NCBI GenBank assembly: GCA_028723145.1
Contig: JAQYFM010000205.1
Coordinates: 1 to 9,967 of the forward strand
Direction: 5' to 3'
Length of the DNA stretch: 9,967 nucleotides
Source of the DNA: Spirochaetales bacterium
Lineage (GTDB): Bacteria; Spirochaetota; Spirochaetia; Sphaerochaetales; Sphaerochaetaceae
Shown here: in pieces, positions 1-5,913 of the stretch
Position numbering within the stretch: the first letter of the stretch is position 1
Layout of the letters: every line of letters begins with the position of its first letter
Position numbers and translations under genes: made by a program
Notes under the pieces: model-generated
Database searches by the model: none
What the model was told of the DNA's origin: nothing
Seen by the model: the letters and a program-made list of their open reading frames with translations, nothing else

Positions 1-1
1 A

Positions 2-442
2 AACGTACTTGCAATCGGTGGTAGCTGGATGGTTAAGGCTGATTTAATTGACAACGACAATTGGGCTGAAATCACAAGACTTTGTAAAGAAGCTACATGT
101 GCTCTTCAGGGTTTTGAATTTGCACACCTTGGAATCAACAATGACAGTGTTGAAGAAAGTGAAGCAGATATCAAAGCATTCTCAACATTCGGTATGGCTA
201 CAAATAGAGGTAACTCATCTGTATTCATGAACAAGTCTATCGAAGTTCTTCCAAAGCAGGGAAGAGGTGCTAAGGGGCACCTTGCTTTCAGATGTAATGA
301 TATTGAAAGAGCAGTTTACTACCTTGAGAATAATGGTTTTACTCTCAACAAAGATTCTGTTTCTCTTGATGCTAAGGGTAAGATGAAGGTTTGCTACTTC
401 AATGAAGAAGTTAGCGGATTTGCTATCCACTTAATCAAATAA
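2..442 (+). CDS. eda: KDPG/KHG aldolase with C-terminal VOC domain, 3' part only
   Basis: The open frame runs in from the window edge, so the gene is 5'-truncated; 146 residues remain. The first residues contain IGGSWMVK, the C-terminal signature of class I 2-keto-3-deoxy-6-phosphogluconate (KDPG) aldolases, followed by a helix with ITRLCKEA that normally ends the barrel. About 110 further residues follow. They look like a glyoxalase/VOC fold, with a strand around FEFAHLGIN and then KGHLAFRCNDIERAVYYLEN, the usual VOC strand-helix pattern. KDPG aldolase cleaves KDPG to pyruvate and glyceraldehyde 3-phosphate in the Entner-Doudoroff and galacturonate pathways. Fused aldolase-VOC proteins of about 320 residues exist in some anaerobic bacteria as far as I recall; the role of the VOC part is unknown to me. 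The Schiff-base lysine lies upstream of the window. An internal ATG at 29 falls inside the aldolase motif and is not a real start. Confidence 0.85.
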   Translation, partial: NVLAIGGSWMVKADLIDNDNWAEITRLCKEATCALQGFEFAHLGINNDSVEESEADIKAFSTFGMATNRGNSSVFMNKSIEVLPKQGRGAKGHLAFRCNDIERAVYYLENNGFTLNKDSVSLDAKGKMKVCYFNEEVSGFAIHLIK

Positions 443-464
443 TTATTAATTATTTACTATATTG

Positions 465-500
465 AAGGTGTTGTTAAAATATTAGCAACACCTTTTTTAT
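465..500 (+). terminator. Intrinsic terminator of the aldolase gene
   Basis: A perfect 9-bp stem, AAGGTGTTG (465-473) with CAACACCTT (486-494), can extend by A/T and one G-T pair into the loop. It is followed immediately by six T residues. It begins 22 nt after the aldolase stop codon, so it most likely ends that transcript. Confidence 0.85.
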
Positions 501-557
501 TCTCTTTTAAAATACATCTGTTTCTGAATATAAAAATATTATTAAAATAGTCTTCTC

Positions 558-592
558 AAAAAAATAAGGGTAGCAAAATATATTTACTACCC
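558..592 (-). terminator. Intrinsic terminator of the antiporter gene
   Basis: Read on the minus strand, GGGTAG (592-587) pairs with CTACCC (573-568) across a 13-nt AT-rich loop. The stem is followed by a T-rich run ending in seven T residues (564-558). It starts 20 nt beyond the antiporter stop codon. Confidence 0.7.
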
Positions 593-612
593 GCTTAGAT
601 TAAAATTTCTAA

Positions 613-1584
613 TTAAAAGAAAAACTGGAATAGAATATAGGTAAAGTAAATTACTAAGAGTAATATACCTTGATACCTTCTAAGCTTTTTTGATACTAAT
701 GCAGGAACTGTTAATAAGAGCATTGTAACAAACATTACTGGGATATCAACAACTAGAGAAGCATTATGTCCTGCAATAAGTTTTTCAGCTGGAACACTGA
801 ATGGTCTAATTGTAATAGCCATACCACTTACAAATACTAAGTTAAATAAGTTAGCACCAATAATATTTCCAAGTGAAAGAGATGAGTGACCTTTTATTAA
901 TGATGTAATTGCAGTAACAAGCTCTGGGAGAGAAGTTCCAAGAGCAATAAATGTAAGTGCAATTACGGATTCTGGAACACCAAGTCCTTTTGCAATAATT
1001 TGGCCATTGTTAACTAATAAGTTTGCACCAACAGCGATTATTGCAGCGCCACCAATTAATAAAATAAGATTCTTATATAATGGTTTTTCTTCCTGCTCCT
1101 CTTCTTCCTCTACTTTTACACTAACTCTGTTATTTAATGCTTGTCTTACTGTAATAACCATATAAACAACAAATAAGGTAAGAAGTAAAATACCAATTAC
1201 TCTTGAGAATTCACCTGTAATATATGCAATAGCAGAGTAGAAAACAGCAGCAATAAAGAAAAAGATTATTGGAGTTTTAAATGCTTTTGCATCTATTTCT
1301 TGAACGCTTTTTGCAGCAATAGTCACAGCCGCAATTAGTGCTGTATTACAAATACAAGACCCAATTGCATTTCCATATGCAGTTTGGCTTTGACCACCGG
1401 CTGCAGCTATAGATGAAACCATTACTTCAGGAATTGTAGTTCCAATAGATACGATTGTTGCACCAATTAAGATTTCAGGAAGTCTATATTTATGGGCAAC
1501 ACCGACAGCTCCGTCAACGAACCAATCACCACCTTTAATAAGTAGGACAAGTCCGATACAGAACAAAATGACAGCTTGTATCAT
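613..1584 (-). CDS. Na+/Ca2+ exchanger-family (CaCA) antiporter
   Basis: This 323-residue integral membrane protein has the two inverted alpha-repeats of the CaCA family. Repeat 1 has GTTIPEV (48-54) followed by GNAIGSCICN (71-80). Repeat 2 has GTSLPELV (216-223) followed by GNIIGANLFN (239-248). Glu53 and Glu221 are the expected cation-binding acids. About ten hydrophobic segments are visible, with a very acidic cytoplasmic-type loop (VEEEEEQEEK, 158-167) between the halves. The family exchanges Ca2+ (or another cation) for Na+ or H+ across the inner membrane; the ion used here cannot be told from sequence. The length matches YrbG-like bacterial members. An AGGGGA Shine-Dalgarno site sits 6 nt before the ATG and supports this start. 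The gene appears monocistronic, lying between the GH28 terminator upstream and its own terminator downstream. Confidence 0.9.
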   Translation of the reverse strand: MIQAVILFCIGLVLLIKGGDWFVDGAVGVAHKYRLPEILIGATIVSIGTTIPEVMVSSIAAAGGQSQTAYGNAIGSCICNTALIAAVTIAAKSVQEIDAKAFKTPIIFFFIAAVFYSAIAYITGEFSRVIGILLLTLFVVYMVITVRQALNNRVSVKVEEEEEQEEKPLYKNLILLIGGAAIIAVGANLLVNNGQIIAKGLGVPESVIALTFIALGTSLPELVTAITSLIKGHSSLSLGNIIGANLFNLVFVSGMAITIRPFSVPAEKLIAGHNASLVVDIPVMFVTMLLLTVPALVSKKLRRYQGILLLVIYFTYILFQFFF

Positions 1585-1635
1585 TTATTTCCCCTATTAA
1601 AAAAATTTTTTAACTAATAATAAATGAATGCATAA

Positions 1636-1686
1636 CAAAAGGAAAGAGGGTAGCCCATAAGGAGAAACGTGACTGGGCTACCCTCT
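1636..1686 (-). terminator. Intrinsic terminator of the GH28 gene
   Basis: A perfect 13-bp GC-rich stem joins AGAGGGTAGCCCA (1645-1657) to TGGGCTACCCTCT (1674-1686) with a 16-nt loop. On the minus strand it is followed by TTTCCTTTTG, a T-rich but interrupted tail. It begins 13 nt after the GH28 stop codon and also separates that gene from the antiporter. The stem is much stronger than needed for termination and is symmetric, but on the plus strand no T tract follows. Confidence 0.75.
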
Positions 1687-1699
1687 GAATAATTGTTAA

Positions 1700-3019
1700 T
1701 TAATTAGCGAATGTAACACTATCCTCAATAAGGATTTCTTTATCAGTTCCACTGACGTTTACATTCTCAAGCTTTAAACCTTCGATATATCTAAGTCTAA
1801 GGCCACGGCTCTCTGGAGTTGGAAGACCTCTATACATACCAGATGTATTAACATCAACATCAGCATTAGGATCAACACCAAGTACACAATCCTTTACTAC
1901 AAGGTTCTTAACAGGCATTTCAGGAAGACCAACAATCATACCAGCAGAAGCCCTACTTCCTTCTGCCTTACAACCTTCAACAACAACATTGTAAAGACTT
2001 GGAGTTTCAGCTGTAATCTCTTGCTTTTCAAGAGAGAATGGACCTTCTTCAAAACATCCACACTTATAGAACATATTAACAACAAGAGGACAAATATTAT
2101 TCTTCATTGAAAGATTTCTAAATACTAAATCATGAAGTGCTCCACCACGGCCTCTTCTAGATTTAATTCTAATACCTCTATCTGTATCATCGAAGATACA
2201 ATCTTCAACTACTACATTGCTAATACCGGCTGCTGTTTCAGATCCAATTACTGCACCACCATGAGCCTTAACAACACGGCACCCCTTAATAAGGATATCA
2301 GTTGTAGGAACATTGTCCTTAATACCTTCAGGGCCAGAACCACTCTTAAGTGCAATTCCATCATCACCTACAAATACACTGCAATCAATTACATTAACAC
2401 GTGAACAAGATTCAATATCAATGCCATCTGTATTTGGAGAATCATATGGATTTTTTACAGTTAGATTTTGAAGAACTAAGTCATGGCTAAATACAGGATG
2501 AATAGTCCAGAAAGGGCTATTTTGTACTGTAACACCTTCTAACTTTACATTATAGCTATCTTTTATTTGAATAAGAGATGGACGTAAAAACTGACATGGT
2601 CTTCCACCACCGCCACCAGGTTGAGTTTCATAACCAGGATTTAAAGCAGCAAACTTCTTTTCAATTTCAGACTCTGGAGCATTTTGGCCAACACTCTTTT
2701 TTCTCCATACCTCAGCCCACCAAGCAGAACCATTTCCATCTATTACGCCTTCACCTGTAATCTCAACATCATGTGCCTCATTAATAAATAAACAAGGATG
2801 CATACAGTAGCATTTTACCCCTTCCCATCTAGAGAAAACTGGTTCATATATACTTGGATCGGAGATAAACTTTATTACTGCTCCCTTTTCTAGGATGAGC
2901 TTTGTATTAGATCTCACCTCAAGCGGACCTGTAAGATATTCTCCAGCAGGAATTGTTATTACACCTGCTCCATCTAGCAATGTCTGTAGTCTTTTTGTTG
3001 TTGTGACAAGATCACTCAT
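1700..3019 (-). CDS. Glycoside hydrolase family 28, polygalacturonase type
   Basis: This 439-residue protein carries the GH28 right-handed beta-helix signatures. NTDG (196-199) and GDDG (218-221) hold the catalytic aspartates 198, 219 and 220. HGGAVIGSE (253-261) holds the conserved histidine, and RIK (284-286) lies in the substrate-binding strand. NSPFWTIHP (167-175) is also typical. GH28 enzymes hydrolyse alpha-1,4-galacturonide bonds by an inverting mechanism. The N-terminus is polar, with no signal peptide or membrane segment, so it probably acts in the cytosol on imported oligogalacturonides. The HGG-VIGSE form resembles exo-acting members, though related rhamnogalacturonan or xylogalacturonan specificities remain possible. 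A GAGGAG Shine-Dalgarno site lies 6 nt before the ATG. The gene is divergent from the isomerase gene, with only 41 bp between start codons, and ends at a strong terminator. Confidence 0.9.
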   Translation of the reverse strand: MSDLVTTTKRLQTLLDGAGVITIPAGEYLTGPLEVRSNTKLILEKGAVIKFISDPSIYEPVFSRWEGVKCYCMHPCLFINEAHDVEITGEGVIDGNGSAWWAEVWRKKSVGQNAPESEIEKKFAALNPGYETQPGGGGGRPCQFLRPSLIQIKDSYNVKLEGVTVQNSPFWTIHPVFSHDLVLQNLTVKNPYDSPNTDGIDIESCSRVNVIDCSVFVGDDGIALKSGSGPEGIKDNVPTTDILIKGCRVVKAHGGAVIGSETAAGISNVVVEDCIFDDTDRGIRIKSRRGRGGALHDLVFRNLSMKNNICPLVVNMFYKCGCFEEGPFSLEKQEITAETPSLYNVVVEGCKAEGSRASAGMIVGLPEMPVKNLVVKDCVLGVDPNADVDVNTSGMYRGLPTPESRGLRLRYIEGLKLENVNVSGTDKEILIEDSVTFAN

Positions 3020-3042
3020 CTTTTACTCCTCTCTTTTTTTTA

Positions 3043-3059
3043 TTTACTAAACCAGTAAA
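3043..3059. promoter_or_regulatory. Perfect inverted repeat between divergent GH28 and isomerase genes
   Basis: TTTACT and AGTAAA flank a 5-nt centre (AAACC), a 6-bp-arm perfect dyad in a 41-bp divergent intergenic region. It lies between weak hexamers that could serve GH28 on the minus strand (TTCACT at 3065-3060 and TAAAAA at 3042-3037, 17-nt spacing). Its left arm coincides with a possible -35 (TTTACT) for the plus-strand gene. This would suit a shared operator, but a dyad this short in AT-rich DNA can arise by chance, and the regulator is unknown. Confidence 0.3.
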
Positions 3060-3060
3060 A

Positions 3061-3957
3061 GTGAAATATCCTAAAACCATGTTTAATATTGGTTTTAGAG
3101 CTCACGATTTTGGCTCGTTTAATTCTGCCAGCGAGCTAGCAAATGTTGTATCGGAAGTTAAATCACCAGCAGTGATTCAACTAGCACTCAATAAAGTCAT
3201 TCCAACTGCAAGAAAATGGACACAGTGGGATGAAGAATACATCAGTAGCATAAGGGATGATCTTGCTGCTAAAGGTGTATCTGCAGCAGTTATTGGCTGC
3301 TACATTAACCCTGTTCACCCTGATAAGGATGAAAGAGAACAACAACTTCAACGCTTTAAAAGAAGCTTAGAGCTTAATAAAGCATTTGGTTGTAAGGTAG
3401 TCGGCACTGAAACAGGTTCTTGGACACCTAAAATCACATATAGTCCTGAGACTTATGAAGAAAAAGTATTTGAAACTCTTCTTAATTCAATAGACTTTAT
3501 GCTTAATCAAGCAATCAAGAATGATGCTATTTGTGCAATCGAGCCTGTTGCATTCCCTCATACAATGTGTACAGTTGAAAGAACAGTTAGAGTCCTGGAT
3601 AAATTCCAAGATGAACACCTTAAGCTTATCTTTGATCCAATAAATCTAGTTCCAAGATTAGGAATCCCTGAATTAGATGGATCCTATAGAGCTATTCCAA
3701 GCCAGGAAGCTCAGTTAAATTATATAACTACCTGTCTTGATGCCTTCAAAGAAAGATTATGCATTATTCACTGTAAGGATTATATCCTCAATGAAGATGG
3801 ACTCAAGAAAGGTGATCTTCCTGTTACTACAGGTGTTTTTAGATGGGATTTATTTTTCAAAGAACTCAGAAAGAGAAACTTATATGTCCCAATACTGCTT
3901 GAGAATCACAATCCAAAGACATTAAAAGAAACCCTTGCTACCCTTAATAAATTCTAA
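3061..3957 (+). CDS. Sugar phosphate isomerase/epimerase-like TIM-barrel protein
   Basis: The 298-residue product has the xylose isomerase-like TIM-barrel (AP endonuclease 2 superfamily) pattern, with acidic or histidine residues at strand ends suited to bind a divalent metal. These are Glu161 (AIEPVAF), Asp192 (LIFDPIN), His237 (IIHCKDY) and Glu281 (ILLENHNP). Such proteins isomerise or epimerise sugars and keto-sugars in the cytosol; the substrate cannot be named from sequence. Its position opposite a GH28 gene, with a KDPG aldolase nearby, suggests a role in plant-sugar or uronate breakdown (inference). The start is uncertain: GTG at 3061 has no Shine-Dalgarno site, and neither does the in-frame ATG at 3079 (MFNIGFRAHDFG). 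The latter sits 6 nt after a TATCCT box, so a 292-residue protein from a leaderless mRNA is possible. Confidence 0.8.
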   Translation: MKYPKTMFNIGFRAHDFGSFNSASELANVVSEVKSPAVIQLALNKVIPTARKWTQWDEEYISSIRDDLAAKGVSAAVIGCYINPVHPDKDEREQQLQRFKRSLELNKAFGCKVVGTETGSWTPKITYSPETYEEKVFETLLNSIDFMLNQAIKNDAICAIEPVAFPHTMCTVERTVRVLDKFQDEHLKLIFDPINLVPRLGIPELDGSYRAIPSQEAQLNYITTCLDAFKERLCIIHCKDYILNEDGLKKGDLPVTTGVFRWDLFFKELRKRNLYVPILLENHNPKTLKETLATLNKF

Positions 3958-4014
3958 ATCAGAAAATCATAGGCGCAAGGGAAAATTAACATTGATTTTT
4001 TGGACTATTCCGTC

Positions 4015-5157
4015 CTAGAGCAAATAAGGCTGGTCAAAACTGACTGGCCTTCTATTATCTGACAGAGTTTTAGTCAGATAATTAATATCAAGCTCAAGAT
4101 CAAAAACAATCCTTTGAAGTAATTGTTCACTAATTAAATTTTGTTCACAGAATAAAAAGCTCAAAGCTTTTTCTGCTGTATAGTCAGGTAATAAAGCGTT
4201 GAGATACTTTTCTCCATCAGGATTATCTCCATAACTTCTCATAAGATTTTCATAGAGAATAGATTTCTCTTTATTACACTTTAATGCCTCAATTTCCTTT
4301 AATAAGCCAGAATTATCCCCCCTACTCGCAGCTTCACCAAGAGGCTTTAGAGTAAAGAATGTATATTCTTTTCCAGGTAAATAGTGGTGTCTATCACAGC
4401 GAGAAGCATAGTTAGGCTCTAATGCACCATTCTTTGTTTTATCTCCTCCCACTACAATAAGAGGATCAAAGAAAAGTGCAGGACATTCTTTATCATCAAT
4501 AGTGTAATACCTATAAGTATAGAATGCTGAGTCCATACAATCAGGATGTTCACAATAAGCAGTAAGAGGAATTACATCAGTAGCAATATCAAGCATCAAG
4601 CGTGCAGTATTGTTAAATAAATCCCTTCTAAAATTTAATACTAAAGTTGGAAAAATAAACATACATCCTTTCTCTAATGAACAATTTCTTACCACGTATG
4701 CAAGACGTTCATCAAAGAATGAAGCTTCATCAATAATATATGTTCCAACTGTAGGATTATCTTTTATTACCTGCTCAAGACCAAAAGAATCCTTAATTCT
4801 AGCAATATTTTCACCACATCTAATATAGCCAGATCTATATGCAAGAGCATCATCAGGATAATCAGTAAAGCGGGCACCATCGATTTCACTGCGGATAAAA
4901 AACACTTTTCTTCTATCAACACAGCCTGTACTAGTTAACGCCTTTACTGCTTCACCTTTCTTTTGTGCTATTGCAGCATCACGCCAAACCCGGGCAGCGA
5001 ATTCTGTCTTTCCGCTACCCATAGGACCAATTAACAAAACTCTTCGACCTGGCTTTGTAAAATCAAAATGAGTAAAAGTCTCATGGACATCAATTGTAGG
5101 GAATCCTAAAGACTTTAAAAAATCTTCACTTTTAGAATTTGCCTCAATATGCGGCAT
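4015..5157 (-). CDS. tdk: Thymidine kinase (TK1-like) with long C-terminal extension
   Basis: Numbering is from the ATG chosen here (380 residues). The P-loop is GPMGSGKTEF (44-53). The catalytic segment IIDEASFF (141-148) supplies the Asp-Glu pair, and a TK1-type LTAYC leads into the zinc site. Cys202, Cys207, Cys254 and His257 are candidate zinc ligands, the last two in a CxxH arrangement as in known TK1 enzymes. EPNYASRC forms the thymidine-binding lasso region. TK1 enzymes phosphorylate thymidine to dTMP with ATP. Typical bacterial versions are about 190-220 residues, so roughly 110 C-terminal residues, plus insertions near residues 72-100 and 220-245, are extra and unrecognised. The conserved DEAQ is DEAS here. 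An upstream GTG at 5169 extends the frame by four residues, but it lies inside the Shine-Dalgarno stretch GGAAGGTGAGG, which favours ATG 5157. The start overlaps the deoC end by 14 nt, implying coupled translation. Confidence 0.8.
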   Translation of the reverse strand: MPHIEANSKSEDFLKSLGFPTIDVHETFTHFDFTKPGRRVLLIGPMGSGKTEFAARVWRDAAIAQKKGEAVKALTSTGCVDRRKVFFIRSEIDGARFTDYPDDALAYRSGYIRCGENIARIKDSFGLEQVIKDNPTVGTYIIDEASFFDERLAYVVRNCSLEKGCMFIFPTLVLNFRRDLFNNTARLMLDIATDVIPLTAYCEHPDCMDSAFYTYRYYTIDDKECPALFFDPLIVVGGDKTKNGALEPNYASRCDRHHYLPGKEYTFFTLKPLGEAASRGDNSGLLKEIEALKCNKEKSILYENLMRSYGDNPDGEKYLNALLPDYTAEKALSFLFCEQNLISEQLLQRIVFDLELDINYLTKTLSDNRRPVSFDQPYLL

Positions 5158-5809
5158 CAGAAACCTCACCTTCCATGATCTTTACACCGGCAGAACATCC
5201 AAGTCTTGATGCACCTGCTTCAATCATCTTAAGAGCTGTCTCTTTATCTCTAATTCCACCAGAAGCTTTAACACCAAGACGATCACCAACAGTCTTTCTC
5301 ATTAGTTTAACAGCTTCAACAGTTGCACCACCTTTTGAAAATCCTGTAGATGTTTTTACATAATCTGCTCCAGCTTGCTCTGAAAGTTCTGAGGCTTTAA
5401 CTATTTCATCATCTGTTAATAAACAAGTTTCAAGAATTACTTTTAAAAGCTTTCCCTTACAACCCTCTTTAACTGCTTTAATATCATTTAAAACAAAGTC
5501 GTAATCTTTATCTTTCATGGCACCAACATTAAGTACCATATCAATTTCTGTTGCGCCATCATCTACACTACAACTTGCTTCAAATGCTTTTGCCTTTGTA
5601 CTCATTGCGCCTAATGGGAAACCTACAACTGTACAAACATTTACACCTGTACCCTTAAGTAATTCAGCACAAAGCTTTACATGACAAGAATTTACACATA
5701 CTGAAGCAAAGTGATATTTCTTTGCTTCCTCACAAAGCTGTTTAATCTGACTTACAGTTGCATTAGCTGCAAGCATAGTATGATCAATATAAGATGCTAT
5801 GTTGTTCAT
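5144..5809 (-). CDS. deoC: Deoxyribose-phosphate aldolase
   Basis: The 221-residue protein matches the short (Bacillus-type) DeoC length throughout. It opens with ASYIDHTML, near the usual N-terminus. Asp90 (TEIDMV) is the proton-relay acid, Lys152 (YVKTSTGFS) the Schiff-base lysine and Lys181 (GVKASGGIR) the activating lysine. DeoC reversibly cleaves 2-deoxyribose 5-phosphate into glyceraldehyde 3-phosphate and acetaldehyde in the cytosol, the last step of deoxynucleoside breakdown. An AAGGA Shine-Dalgarno-like site precedes the ATG. It is the first gene of a two-gene unit with the thymidine kinase gene, which starts inside the deoC 3' end. Together they balance breakdown and salvage of deoxynucleosides. 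No deoA, deoD or cdd lies in the window. Confidence 0.95.
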   Translation of the reverse strand: MNNIASYIDHTMLAANATVSQIKQLCEEAKKYHFASVCVNSCHVKLCAELLKGTGVNVCTVVGFPLGAMSTKAKAFEASCSVDDGATEIDMVLNVGAMKDKDYDFVLNDIKAVKEGCKGKLLKVILETCLLTDDEIVKASELSEQAGADYVKTSTGFSKGGATVEAVKLMRKTVGDRLGVKASGGIRDKETALKMIEAGASRLGCSAGVKIMEGEVSDAAY

Positions 5810-5839
5810 TTCTTTTTTCCTTATACGTTCATAAGACTA

Positions 5840-5878
5840 CCCCATTTTCTTTATCCCTGCAATAAAGAAAAAATGAGG
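5840..5878. repeat. Imperfect inverted repeat between deoC and the Nudix gene
   Basis: CCCCATTTTCTTTAT (5840-5854) faces ATAAAGAAAAAATGAGG (5862-5878) across the 7-nt loop CCCTGCA. The arms pair over about 14 positions if two extra A residues bulge on the right arm and one C-A mismatch is allowed. Neither strand shows a T tract directly after it, and the flanking genes diverge, so it is not a terminator. It could form a hairpin in the deoC leader or serve as an operator site. Confidence 0.45.
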
Positions 5879-5907
5879 TTGTAAATCCTTAAAAGACATA
5901 CTATCTT
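5879..5907 (+). promoter_or_regulatory. Candidate promoter of the Nudix operon
   Basis: TTGTAA (5879-5884) and TATCTT (5902-5907) are each four of six matches to sigma70 consensus, at the ideal 17-nt spacing. The -10 ends 6 nt before the ATG at 5914, so transcription would begin at or next to the start codon. That agrees with the absence of a Shine-Dalgarno site. Confidence 0.4.
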
Positions 5908-5913
5908 AATCGC

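Noticed and set aside
1081..1110. Glu-rich run in the antiporter (VEEEEEQEEK) as a frameshift or low-complexity artefact
   Set aside because: The frame stays open and family motifs are intact on both sides; acidic loops between the two halves are common in CaCA exchangers.
558..1686. The shared GGGTAG/CTACCC core of the antiporter and GH28 terminators as a dispersed repeat
   Set aside because: Only 6-7 bp are shared and the stems, loops and flanks differ; coincidence between two intrinsic terminators is enough.
2132..2760. Short plus-strand open frames (60-90 codons) inside the GH28 gene
   Set aside because: They lie antisense to a strongly conserved coding frame, have no ribosome-binding site and show no recognisable protein pattern.
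4002..4015. GGAC/GTCC hairpin as the tdk terminator
   Set aside because: The stem is only 4 bp and on the minus strand it is followed by A residues, not T residues.
5155..5169. GTG at 5169 as the tdk start
   Set aside because: The GTG lies within the purine-rich Shine-Dalgarno stretch that is well placed for the ATG at 5157, so the four extra residues are unlikely to be translated.
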